Positions 1 to 11,646 of a stretch of 64,000 bases of DNA are shown here, piece by piece (the first letter of the stretch is position 1; each line of letters starts with the position of its first letter). Below the pieces are notes generated by a model that saw only the letters and a program-made list of their open reading frames with translations, ran no database searches and was not told the DNA's origin. This DNA comes from Vigna angularis (lineage: Eukaryota > Streptophyta > Magnoliopsida > Fabales > Fabaceae): NCBI RefSeq assembly GCF_016808095.1, contig NC_068974.1, positions 12,214,001 to 12,278,000 of the forward strand. The letters are read 5' to 3'. The position numbers and the translations under genes were made by a program.

Positions 1-1480
1 GAATTCTTCCTTGTCAATTGTTTAAGATTGTTCTAGGAGGTGATTTACTATATGAGTAAACCTTTTTTGAGCATCACAAATGTTTTTCCCTACCTTCACC
101 CTAAACATTTTTTATTCTAAGATGAAGATGTTTTTTCTTGACCTTTTAACTTCATTTGTGCCTTCATGTGTCACCTCTAATACATCATACATTTCTTTTG
201 TTGATTCACAAATAGAGACCCTATAAAATTCATCCAAAGTTAGTGCAAAAGATATGATATTTTTGGCCCTAACAACATAATATGCTCTCTTGTTTTCATC
301 AAGTGTCCATGAAGAGAATTCTTTAAGAACTGTTTTACCATTTTTAATAATTATAGGTTGAAAGGGTCCATTTGCCACATCATCTTATACACCCTTGTCA
401 ACTAATTCTGAGAAAATTTTCATTCTGATATTTCAAAATGGGTAGTTTTCTCTAGTAAATAAAAGTGATTTATTAATAGATGACCCTTCAGCAAATATTT
501 GAGAGGTATTAGGCATAATAGGATCTTTTAATTGATTCATGTTCTAATAACCAGCTATGGTACCAATTGTTAAAATAGTTACAACTAATATTTCTTAACC
601 AAGAGTGGGTGAATTGGTTTTTCAAAAGTTCAAATATTTTTTATCAATTGTTAAGATGTTGATTATTTGGACTTTTTTAAACTATTAAAGAAAAGTAAGA
701 TTGAAGAAAGAAAAGAAAAATAACACACCAATTTTGTACTAGTTCAATTCAATTTGAATCTATGTCTAGTTTTCTTCAAGGACACCTAAGCTTGGAAGAT
801 TGCCACTATAACCAAAGAGTTTATAGAACTACAAGTATACCTTAATAATTCTAAGCACTAAGATATAAAGAACTTGATACTCTTATCAAGAAACACTTTC
901 TAGATGCAATGTTTCACACAGTTACATCCAGATTATCACTTCCACAATGAAAACAATACAAAGAATATAAAAATGTATAAAGTAAATGAAATGAGTACAC
1001 CTAGAGTAATGTTACAAATTAGTTCTATATCCAACTAAGAATCTCTATAATCAAATTCATCTTGATAGCTTGATAAATTTCAAAAAATCCAGCAATGCTC
1101 TCCTCAAGAACCCCAAGAATGCTTCTTTTTCACAATATCACTTCTTAGATATCAAAATTCGTGTATTAGAATGAGAAGAGAGTTTGCTTTTAAAAAGAAA
1201 ACAAATTTCTAATGTTATTAATCGATTATAGAAATTACTTAATTGATTAATATTATTCAGCTTTGAAATAAAAAAATTTGATTATGTTTTAATCAATTAT
1301 ATAAATATCCTAATCGATTAATCCTGATGACAATTATATATTTTAAAATAGATTTTCTTTTGCACCAAAATTATTCTTAATTATATCGTGATTAATTTGG
1401 TTTTAAGAAAAATCAAACTTAACTTTCAACTTATTATATACTCAACTTTACGAATCTAGATTTTGTCAAACATTTTAACA
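1..1480 (-). mobile_element. Ty1-copia (SIRE-like) element, 5' end, truncated by window
   Basis: Read on the minus strand, an LTR runs from 1480 (starts TGTTAAAATG) to 568 (ends TTTTAACA). It is followed at 567-551 by a primer-binding-site-like sequence reading ATTGGTACCATAGCTGG, close to the initiator-Met tRNA PBS of plant copia elements, and then by a gag reading frame (112-378). The order LTR-PBS-gag shows this is the 5' end of a minus-strand element that continues out of the window to the left. The LTR end carries the CAATTCACCC type of sequence seen in SIRE-like LTRs. The other LTR and any target duplication are outside the window. Confidence 0.75.
112..378 (-). pseudogene. copia gag fragment (UBN2-type gag polypeptide)
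   Basis: An 88-residue frame resembling the N-terminal part of the copia-type gag polypeptide of plants. Recognisable segments are PFQPIIIKNGKTV..FSSWTLDENKRAYYVVRAKNIISFAL near the start and TKEMYDVLEVTHEGTNEVKRS near the end, the usual order in this family. Gag would form the retrotransposon particle in the cytoplasm. The frame ends after EVKRSRKNIFILE, far short of a normal gag and with no zinc knuckle, so it is a broken copy. It lies about 170 bp downstream of the PBS-like site, as expected for gag. Family assignment is by eye from residue pattern. Confidence 0.7.
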
Positions 1481-2749
1481 TCATCAAAACTTGAAGTGTC
1501 ACTTAACCTGAAATCTTCTTCTCTGATGGCATATTGTAGTTTTGAATTTTAATACTAGTAATCTATAAATATATGATTTACTATTTACTTGTCATAGGAC
1601 CTTTACGACCACTTAAGACTATAATAAAGATACACTCGACAAGTGGTATAGTATATCGATTTATGTGATTGTCTATTTACTGCCTTAATAAGAAATCCAA
1701 ATAATTTAATTTAAGTAAGTATACTTGCTTTTAACAATAGATACTAGTTATCTTGTTTAATTAATGAAATTGTTTTCAAAATATTTCCTTTCACAAATAT
1801 ATTTTCTAATTAGTATGAGTGGCAATACACACCAACTTATCCTGTTTTAACTCATGCATTTAGTATGTCAAAAGCAGGTTGAAATTGGTTAATCCACATA
1901 AGACCAGTGGATTAATAGATCTGATATGTCTGTATAACTACGAGTTTGACAACTTGTAGACCACATTGCATAAATATCAAAAAAAAAAATTAATAAAATC
2001 CTTTATAAAATTTTAAATCATAAATTAGTATTTTATAAATATCAAGATTTATTATTAATATAACAATTGAAATAAAAACATAAAGTTTAATAATTTACTA
2101 TTTTATAAATAAATAAAGAAGCATATTTAAAAAAATATTAAAGTGAACCATAAAATAAATTTGTAATTGTAAATATATAATATTAATGAAATAATAGATG
2201 AAAATATTGAATAATATTCAATACACAAGCAAATATTATATAATAATAAAAAGTTAAAATAAAAAATAGTGTGGGTTGTTATCCCTGATTATTACTGCTA
2301 ATTAGCAACTGAAAACCTAAATCTTCAATAGAACCCCATCTATGCTATCAATTTAGAGAGAAAAGAAAATGATCAAATGCTTGATTTAATTAGTAGAGAA
2401 AAACCAGGGACCTCCTAATTATGGTTTAATTATAGTTAAATATAAAGGGGTTTGGACAAAACGAGAATATACAATTTTGAATGCTAGTTTTATTCATATG
2501 TCTTGTTTACAATAATATCACAATCGTTGGAGTCCATCTTTAAAATAAACTACCTTCTAAAATTCTAATTATTGATTTCTTCGAGTGGAAAATCTAATGT
2601 TAATAAAACATGAATAAATCGGTATAATAAAAAAGTAAAAATTCTTTCCTCTAAATCAAAATTTTAATAATACATTTATAAATTTTCCATTTTATATATT
2701 AGAATTAAACATATTTTTCGTTCTCAAATTATTATAAAATATCATATTT
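1481..2749. other. AT-rich intergenic sequence, no gene seen
   Basis: Very AT-rich, with stop codons in all frames and short A/T runs. I see no domain, RNA gene or clear transposon end before the target duplication of the next element at 2750. Confidence 0.6.
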
Positions 2750-2754
2750 CATCC

Positions 2755-3187
2755 TGTTTCGGTAGATATTTTTGGGACCGAGAGACTAACCTGCTGATGT
2801 GTCTGAACCGCTCGCTCGCTTCCAAACTCCTATTGTTGGCCGATCGGTGTTGGCGCAAACCGATCGGTCTCCTTCTTGACAAGGGAGGATGTACCTACAA
2901 TAGATACTCCGACGCTCAAGTTAGGCGTGTGATTTGAAGAGCCTCGGCTCTTGGTTGAATATTTAGTTAATGATTATCACTATTGAGTATTTGAGAGTAG
3001 CCTAGAGTGAATAATGCGTCAGTGGAACGTACCTGGCTTTTGGCCCTGGCTTTGTATTTATAATTTACCTCATGGATCCTAAGCTGATGTAAGCCCAATT
3101 GAATATAAACAGAATCAGATATAAACAGATTACCTGAAAATCCGGTTGGTTGTTTATAACCACTCGGTCAATATTTTATACTGTACA
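2755..3187 (-). repeat. LTR (left copy, the 3' LTR of the minus-strand element)
   Basis: Starts TGTTTCGG and ends TACTGTACA. It contains two copies of the palindrome ACCGATCGGT/CCGATCGG and the small hairpin GAGCCTCGGCTC. It lacks the 32-bp duplication present near the end of the right copy. Confidence 0.9.
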
Positions 3188-3284
3188 TTATGCCCCCCAA
3201 GTCCGAGTTAAGCGTTTGGCTTTAGCAGTGGTTAACTATAGGACTTATGAGTTTGAGGGAGGCTGCGTTTGCGGAACTGAGAGC

Positions 3285-3700
3285 GTTTTACCGCTCGACT
3301 CTCAACATTAACTGAGAGGGATTTACCGCTCGTCCTTCAACATGAACCGAAAGGAAGTTACCTCTCGGTCTTCAACATTAACCGAGAGGGTTTTACCTCT
3401 CGACCTTCGACATTAACCGAGCGGGATTTACAGCTCGTCCGTCCCCAGGAACCGAGAGGAATTTACCTCTCGCTCTTCAACATTAGTCGAGAGGGTTTTA
3501 CCTCTCGACCTTCGGCATTAACCGAGCGGGATTTACCGCTCATCCTTCAACAGGAACCGAGAGGAATTTACCTCTCGGTCTTCAACATTAACCGAGAGGA
3601 TTTTACCTCTCGACCTTCGACATTAACCAAGCGGGATTTACCGCTCGTCCTTCAACAGAAACCGAGAGGAATTTACCTCTCGGTCTTCAACTTTGACCTA
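3285..3700. repeat. 35-bp tandem hairpin array (type 1)
   Basis: About a dozen copies of a roughly 35-bp unit. Each holds an inverted repeat such as CCGAGAGG, a loop of six bases (AATTTA or similar), then CCTCTCGG, joined by TTCAACATTA-like spacers. Three variants alternate (GAGAGGG..., GAGAGGA..., GAGCGGG...), giving a higher-order period near 105 bp. Paired arm bases tend to change together. Confidence 0.85.
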
Positions 3701-4215
3701 GGACTTCTTCCTAGTAAACGGACTTTACCGCTTGATCTTTGAGAGGGCTTTACCTCTCTGCTTTGATCTAGGAGTGCTTCCTAGTGAACGGGCTTTACCG
3801 TTCGGCTTTGAGAGGGCTTTACCTCTCTGCTTTGATCTAGGAGTGCTTCCTAGTGAACGGGCTTTACCGTTCAGCTTTGAGAGGGCTATACCTCTCTGCT
3901 TTGAGCTAGGAGTGCTTCCTAGTGAACGGGTTTTACCGTTCGGCTTTGAGAGGGCTTTACCTCTCTGCTTTGATCTAGGAGTGCTTCCTAGTGAACGGGC
4001 TTTACCGTTCAGCTTTGAGAGGGCTTTACCTCTTTGCTTTGAGCTAGGAGTGCTTCCTAGTGAACGGGTTTTACCGTTCGGCTTTGAGAGGGCTTTACCT
4101 TTCTCCCGAGAGGGATTTACCGCTCGGTATTTCAACTAGGATTTCTTCCTAGGGAACGGGTTTAACCGTTCGGCTTTAAGAGGGTTTTACCTCTCTCCCG
4201 AGAGGAATTTACCGC
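3700..4215. repeat. 69-bp tandem array, three perfect hairpins per unit (type 2)
   Basis: Period is exactly 69 bp: the GAACGGG motif recurs at 3786 and 3855 and onward for five to six copies, then degenerates. Each unit contains GAGAGGGCTTTACCTCTC, CTAGGAGTGCTTCCTAG and GAACGGGCTTTACCGTTC, each an inverted repeat around a short loop. Because 69 is a multiple of three, open frames of about 135 codons appear on both strands across the array. They are best read as by-products of the repeat, not genes. Confidence 0.88.
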
Positions 4216-4997
4216 TCGGTCTTGGACTTGATCGTTAATTATGAACTTTGCTGACGAAATTGGCAATCAGTGTTTGCAATAGGAGGCTTCCCCTTCGTTA
4301 ATTGAATTCCATGAAGTCCGTTTATGACTAGATCTTAGTCTGCACTTGCATAGTTGATGGCATGGATTTTGATATATATTTCTTCAAGATGTTCATTGCT
4401 GAATTCTCATGATGATATATATTATGGTATATAATCGTATAATAAATGATTCGGTTACCAGATATTATGAATTGCACCAAATAAATAACATAGATAATAA
4501 ACAAGGTATCAAAACCGTTTCGAGATTTTATAATATTACTGTTGATAGTTATCTCTAACACAACAATTTCTTTGACTATTTGAATCATGCCAGAAAATGT
4601 TTCGGTTATAATAATTAGATAACTATATTTATAGTTATATACTATATTATATATAATATATCATATATCATATAATATATTATGGATTATACTATATATA
4701 TTTAAAATAAAAATAGTTGTTATAATATCTATTATCAATTAGATATTTTATGAAATATTCATATTTCAAAAAATACTTATCTTGTTGATGACGTCTCACG
4801 TAGAGATGATGATTCATCTAGTGTAGTTTTCACTTTGTCGAAAGTTTCTGGTGTTGATCTGAAATAGTGATGTCGAGACCGAACGCTCGTCTTGGTTTCT
4901 TGTGGTTTCTAATCATCTTTATGGTGCTTTGTTGTTCATCCATGCTCCTCGTGGTCATCATTGGGTTTGACGCTCGGTCCCACGGTGGGCGCCAAAA
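4216..4997 (-). other. Leader/internal part of the non-autonomous element
   Basis: AT-rich internal sequence with no recognisable protein. The minus strand next to the right LTR begins TTTTGGCGCCCACCGTGGGA, a PBS-like sequence. Small open frames here (for example 4328-4588) have no recognisable motif. Confidence 0.6.
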
Positions 4998-5462
4998 TGT
5001 TTCGGTAGATATTTTTGGGACCGAGAGACTAACCTGCTGATGTGTCTGAACCGCTCGCTCGCTTCCAAACTCCTATTGTTGGCCGATCGGTGTTGGCGCA
5101 AACCGATCGGTCTCCTTCTTGACGAGGGAGGATGTACCTGCAATAGATACTCCGACGCTCAAATTAGGCGTGTGATTTGAAGAGCCTCGGCTCTTGGTTG
5201 AATATTTAGTTAATGATTATCACTATTGAGTATTTGAGAGTAGCCTAGAGTGAATAATGCGTCAGTGGAACGTACCTGGCTTTTGGCCCTGTCTTTGTAT
5301 TTATAATTTACCTCATGGATCCTGAGCTGATGTAAGCCCAATTGAATATAAACAGAATCAGATATAAACAGATTACCTGAAAATCCGGTTGGTTGTTTAT
5401 AATCACTCCTGAAAATTCGGTTGGTTGTTTATAACAACTCGGTGAATATTTTATACTGTACA
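4998..5462 (-). repeat. LTR (right copy, the 5' LTR of the minus-strand element)
   Basis: Near-identical to 2755-3187, with an extra 32-bp tandem duplication near 5377-5440 (the motif GGTTGGTTGTTTATAA occurs twice). It ends CTGTACA immediately before TSD CATCC. Confidence 0.9.
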
Positions 5463-5467
5463 CATCC

Positions 5468-6329
5468 TAATCTAAATTATAAAAATTATATTTTATTTCT
5501 AAAAAGTATATAAAATGTCATTAGAATAAACTATATCTAAAATGTGTTTCATATTATAAAGAGAGTTTTACCGTATAACATAACATGACTTTCACTTATC
5601 TGTATCTTAAGAATGACATTTTTATTTTATAATTTAATTTAAAAGAACATAACTTTTAATTATAAATTTAGGATGAAAAACATAAAGTGTATAAATTATT
5701 AATATTTAATCTTACTAATTTGACTTGCATTGTGCACCATATTAAATTAAAATTTGACGTCATTGATTGCATACACACGATAGCGACATTTAGCATATAG
5801 CATAATTTTATTGAAATTACGTGAAAAAATGAATTGCTGCGGGAATAAAGTTGTCTAAAAGAAATAGGAATAAAATTGAAAAATTGAAAAATTGAAAAAT
5901 TAAAAAATTAGTTAGATCTTTATACAGTTTCTTTTCTCACCCTTTTGCAAAGTTTTCTATCATACCATTCTTCATATGTGGTTGTGGAAGTTTGATTGTG
6001 ATCTAGTTTATTATATGTGATCGAGTTTTCAATCATAAAAAATAAATAATTTATTTCCGTTTAAGTTAGTAAAAGATTTTGAATTATTATTTATGAGTAA
6101 AAACAGTTAAATTATATTTCTTATTATAACAAATATTTATAACCAAAGTATATGAATATTAATAGATAAATATTATTAATAAATTCACTTTCTATTATAG
6201 ATAAAATCATATATATTATAAATATTATTTTTTTCTTTATTTTAAAGATTAATATATCATATAATTTCCTATTGGGATCTTAATTTATTCGATCTGCTAA
6301 AATATTATTGATTATATGAGAAGATTAGG
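5468..6329. other. AT-rich intergenic sequence
   Basis: No gene seen. A short tandem AAATTGAAAAATTGAAA run lies near 5876-5910. Confidence 0.55.
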
Positions 6330-6428
6330 TACAATGTAACGTCCCATAATCTTACACTTGATAATTCATAATTTATATATTGTAACATTACATTTAAATC
6401 CATAATCTCACACTTGATAATTCATAGT

Positions 6429-6557
<129 letters not shown>

Positions 6558-6852
6558 TTAAACTCAGATTTCAACTACAAACTCATAAATATAACTCGAA
6601 TTCTTCTAATTTATTCTTCTATCTCTTTCTTATTGGCACTGAATTAGACATTCCTTCATCTGCTCCCGTATAACGAATTATACGATCATCGCAAATACAC
6701 AAACACAAACAAGTAGGGTGAGCTAACATGCAACAAATCATTTATAAAACATGCATAATTACTTTGATACACTCAACAAACCTCATATAATAATTATGTC
6801 AAACACCCTCATATCATCATACAACAATCGCACCATAGATACTCATCTCATC

Positions 6853-7081
6853 ATACTACAATCCCTAATAAACACTCATCCCACAATACCCAATAGACAC
6901 TCATCTCACAATACCCAATAGACACTTATCCTACAATACTCAATAGACACTCATTCCACAATACCCAATAGACACTCATCCCACAATACTCAATAGACAC
7001 TCATTCCACAATACCAAATAGACACTCATCCCACAATACTCAATAGACTCTCATTCCACAATACCCAATAGACACTCATTC
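6853..7081. repeat. 25-bp minisatellite, about nine copies
   Basis: Tandem units of CACAATACCCAATAGACACTCATCC with scattered substitutions (CCC/CTC, CATC/CATT). It lies inside the solo LTR. Confidence 0.9.
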
Positions 7082-7149
7082 GGATGATACGTTGATGAGC
7101 GGTCACGGGAGGTTATGCACTTGTGATGACTTCTACTTCTTCTTACAAA

Positions 7150-7330
7150 TACACTTCCAAAATACTCCATACCATCCACAAGGTTAGTCCTCAACACTAT
7201 GTCCAAAACTGGCACATAGACCAGGACCTCATGCCCCTCTCACCACATAATTCTTCCTTCTCTACTTGAGACTGGATGATTATTAAAGTATCAGGATAAC
7301 CTCCAACAACAGGACTCTCAACATCAACAT
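7150..7330. repeat. Dispersed LTR segment shared with 15525-15700
   Basis: Both places contain TACCATCCACAAGGTTAGTCC followed by similar text (CAACAC.TATG, GACCTC, CTCTACTTGAGA, CAGGATAA). This indicates a second, diverged member of the same LTR family near 15.5 kb. Confidence 0.7.
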
Positions 7331-8665
7331 ATACACAAATATCATATCATTACAGAATCTCTCCACGAGACTCATACCATGTTCATATTCCTCAACTCAT
7401 ATTATACCATTACAAAATCTCCCCATAATACTCATATCATGTTCAGATGCATAAATTCAAATCCAATATAATAAAATACAATCATCACAGAAATCATACA
7501 AAATGAGTATATCACAAAATAAATTAACAATACTAAAATATCACCATAAATGGTCACCGGAGAAGAATCAAATGTTTGACGAATCAAACTCACCATAAAC
7601 GCCAGTACATATGACTAGTCACAACTTACTGGATTTGACCAGGGCTGCTCTATGATCAGGGATGTACCAACTCCGGTTTTTAAGATTCCTCTATCCTACC
7701 ATCACAATTATAATTCATTATTCCATATCTACCACAATAACATGAATTCATCAGAAATTTTCATTCCAACAAGATATATTGCACAATAATTTAACAGTAC
7801 ATAATCTGTTCAACAAGATTTAAGTTAAAAACTTGTCGAGTAGACTTCCAGGAAAGAGAGGTGCGTCACAATGGACAACTTAAGTACCAAGTCTTTCCTT
7901 AGCCAAAGTGTTCCTCAACTAGTTTTAACAAATTTCTTATTTACAGATTCAAAACAACAACATATAATATTAACACAAAAATTCAACATAGATAGATATC
8001 AAGCACATGTTTTTCATTAACAGTATTCACACAGAATTTCAAGACATGAATAGTAATAAAACAATACTAAATCATAATATAAAAGCTTAGAAAGGTTAGC
8101 TCCCCTACCTCTATTCCAGACTTAATCTCTTGCTCAGAATTTGTTTCCTCAAAAACCCTCCAAAACTTCTACTCTTCTTGGAAGTAAAAATTTCTTCCTA
8201 ACTCTTTCTTCTCTATTTCTCAAGATTTCTCACTTGATTCTTCCTCTCTTTGTGCAGAATAATCTCCCCTCTCATGGCTATTTATAGTCTAAAAATTTTA
8301 CTATTTAACAATTTTTTAATATTATTTATTATTTTAATATTATTTTATTATATTAATATTTTAATCACCACTTGACATATCTGATCCCTCAATAATGACT
8401 TCAAACGTGGTGTGCTTATCTACTATCATTATTTTAAATTATTATTTTTTAAAAAAACATAAAGGTAGAAAAGAGTTTGAACTCATGTTCTTGAAATCAC
8501 CACAATTTTCTATCATTTAAGCTACTAAAATTTCTTATTTAGCTTTCCACATTTTATTTTTACATAAACTTATTAATTATATTTTCCATTCACAAAGAAA
8601 TTTATTACTACTAATAATAAAATTGTTACTATTAACGTAAATATTTTTCATGGTCTTACATACAA

Positions 8666-10930
8666 TATCTATTTTATAATTTTTCATCTCTTCTTATATT
8701 CATAATTTAATGTTTCAGACATTTTTCTTGAGTTCTTATTTTCTTATATGCATTACACAACAGTTTTAAAATTCAAATATTTTTTGAATGTGTATGAGAT
8801 AAAGTATGATATTTCTTATACCCAAATAAATATTATCATTATTAAATGAAGATAAAGTTATATATTTGAAGAAGTATAACAATATACGCTTTATTTTATA
8901 ATCAATAACGACTACATATTTTATTGCAGAAGAGATTCTCAGAAAAATAAGCACATTGTTCACTAAAAAATCATTGGTTCAAAATCCAGCATGTCTTTAT
9001 CAACACTTTAATTGTTGCTAAAAACAATAGAAAAACTCCTACAGAATTCCCAGTCAGAATATAATAATAATAATAATACAAAAACAAAAAAAGATGATGA
9101 TATAATAATAATTATTTTGTACAGTGAAAATAGTGTAGAATTTGTCTTAATGCAACTAAATTTGTTTGGCGCGAAAAGAGATACTTCTACGTATACTTTT
9201 CCAATATAAACGCCACGTAGATTTGTTAATTTATTTATTTAAAATTAAACGAAATGATAAAAAATGCATAATAAAAACGAGTAAAATAAGCTTTTGTGAC
9301 ATTAGATTGTGTTATATATATATAAACCTAAAGTGAACGTAAAAAATGGGTAATATACGTGCTGAAGTCTAAAACGGTTAATTTAACTCAAGTTAAAAAA
9401 TAGTTAATAGAGTGGTCAGGTTAGTTAATGTAGAAAAAATAATAAACATGTAAGCTAAACCTGTCATAATTTATTTAAATCATATTAGAAGTTAAAACAA
9501 CATATTAATAACCGAAAATAATATATATTTTTAAGAAAAAAAATGGTGAGAGCAACTCTAATTAAAAATATTTCAAACACAAGTAAAACCAATGCTTAAA
9601 ACATATACAATACGGTGCTAATGGTTTAATTTTTTTATTTTTTTTTTAAGAAAACTGGGATTACTTAAAACATTTCCTGACATAAAAAGATTAGCATAAA
9701 CTTTCTTAACCATAAAATATCTACATCAGTTTATTCTTCAGAAACAAAAAAAGAAAATAGTAATTTAATTAGTTAATTGAAAGTAACATCAATTAAGCTG
9801 AACAATCAAATGCTCCATTATCCACTATGGAAATCTAATTATATGCTTGATACTGTTTGCAACCAGACAAAGATTCCTTCCTCCACTTGCCCCTGTTGTT
9901 ACTTTTCTAGTATCATTCTTCTTATTTCTTTACGTTTCCATCCTTAATTTTGCAAAACATGCATATTTTTTTCTTAATTATTTAATTTATGACAGTAAAG
10001 ATACTTATACTTTAGACTTATTTATTTTACCTATGTATATCATTCTACCTTTAATACTTATATAAATATCATTTTTAATCTCTTTTAGACTCTACCACCT
10101 AAACTCATAGAAACTAAAAATGACAAGTATTAAAATGGATGATTTTTAAATACAGAAACTATAATATTTAGTTTTCATTTATTGAAGTTAGATAAGTAAA
10201 TTTAACATATATTTTTAAGAAAAAAAAGTGGTTAAATTTACTTTTTCTTTTTCAATAAATGTAACATGTAATTTTATTCTTTCAAGCATGGATGATATTC
10301 TTGGATGCCTTAAAATTTTGTATATATATAATGATACTATATGATAATTAAATTAGATATATTTTTAACTCTTTTATAAAACACGTAAATTAATGTTAAT
10401 AAATAATAAAACAAAAATTTAAATATAATAAAAATAAAAAAGCTTATTATGATATTTTTATTTTATCTTTATTTTTCTATTAATTTATTTATTGTTTTTG
10501 TTTATTTTTTACCTTATCAATTTAAAAAAATAAATAAACACAAACTTATTTTTTTTTTTTACATTTCATGTTTTGTTCTATTTTATTACGAAGAAAAAAA
10601 AATATTACTCACTCTTGTCTTATATGACACTAAAATATAAGTTTTGTATTTTTTTTCATGAGTATATTTTATAGTAATTTCTTATGAACATAAAAGCAAA
10701 AATTAATTATTATTTGTATTTCCATAACTTGATTTTAATTGTGACTTAATTGTCATAGTTTTCTTTTTAATAATTATGTCCATTAATATTTAATTAGATT
10801 TTGGTAACTTATTTTTAATTTTAATTTTTTTTTAAATAATTATAAGAATAAAAGAATATATTATTTTTAAAAGTTTAAAAAGAATGTTATATATAAAAAA
10901 ATAATACAAATTCAATTTCTTCCCCTATTA
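8666..10930. other. AT-rich intergenic sequence, no gene supported
   Basis: Long A/T-rich tract with small frames of 60-70 codons rich in Ile, Phe, Leu and Lys, as expected from base composition. No recognisable domain, RNA gene or element end. Confidence 0.55.
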
Positions 10931-10939
10931 TAAAACATG

Positions 10940-11476
10940 TAGAGCTGTCAAAACGGGTCACCCGACCCGACCCGGCCCGGCCCACCCGGGTTGGTCACTT
11001 AGTGAGCCAACCCAACCTGGTTCATTTATTAGTGAGCCAGAAAAATTCAAACCCGGCCCGATCCACCACGGATTGGTGGGTAAACGGGTTGGGTCACTCA
11101 CTCAGTTAATTACAATTTTTTTAAAATAAAAAAAATTACAAACTTTCTATAATTTAAATCTAAACAAATTTCACTCCCAAATCTCACTCCTAACATGGGT
11201 GTTTAGTTAATTTTGAAAATAAGGAACTTAAATAATTTTTTCAAGCAAAAAAAAAATAGTAAATATTTTTTTATAAAATTAAAATTAAATTTTAATAAAA
11301 TAAAATTAGGTAGGTGGGTTGGTGGGCCAACCGAGCCCACCACGGGTTCAACCCACATGAGCCGGGTTAAAATCTGACCCGTATAAAAAAAAATATAATT
11401 TTTTCAAACCCAACCCGGCTCAAACCCGTGGTGGGCCAAATTGACCCGCGAGTTGTGACCCATTTTGACAGCTCTA
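10940..11476. mobile_element. hAT-type MITE, copy 1, TSD AAAACATG
   Basis: Terminal inverted repeats TAGAGCTGTCAAAACGGGTC at the left and the complement of TAGAGCTGTCAAAATGGGTC at the right. They are flanked by perfect 8-bp duplications AAAACATG (10932-10939 and 11477-11484), the TSD length of the hAT superfamily. The subterminal regions are GC-rich (CCCGACCCGG..., GGGTTGGTGGGCC...) while the centre is AT-rich. There is no coding capacity. A second copy lies at 13959-14629. Confidence 0.93.
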
Positions 11477-11646
11477 AAAACATGATGCTAACAATTCAAT
11501 TATTTATTTTTATTTTATTTGTGAAAAATTTTAAATATATAAATTTTAAATATATAATTTTAACTTCAAAAATTATTAGTCAAGGTCCACTACTGATTTC
11601 AAGTGTACGATTGAATTTTCTTCGTTATTATAAATATAAGATTATA

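Larger units (their letters stand above)
2755..5462 (-). mobile_element. Non-autonomous LTR retrotransposon with TSD CATCC
   Basis: Two direct repeats, 2755-3187 (433 bp) and 4998-5462 (465 bp), start TGTTTCGG and end CTGTACA. They are flanked by identical 5-bp duplications CATCC at 2750-2754 and 5463-5467, the hallmark of LTR-element integration. Orientation is minus: beside the right LTR the minus strand reads TTTTGGCGCCCACCGTGGGA (PBS-like), and beside the left LTR it has a purine-rich tract with GGGGGG before the LTR start. The interior (1.8 kb) has no gag or pol frame and is dominated by hairpin tandem repeats. The LTRs differ at only about five positions by eye plus one 32-bp duplication, so the insertion is recent. 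It must be mobilised in trans by an unidentified partner. Confidence 0.92.

Noticed and set aside
3725..4139. Open frames of about 135 codons on both strands with 23-residue repeats
   Set aside because: The 69-bp DNA period is a multiple of three and lacks stops, so both strands stay open automatically. No start context, no homology pattern, and it lies inside a non-coding LTR element.
4958..5143. 61-codon basic frame on the minus strand
   Set aside because: Crosses from PBS/interior into the LTR; no recognisable motif.
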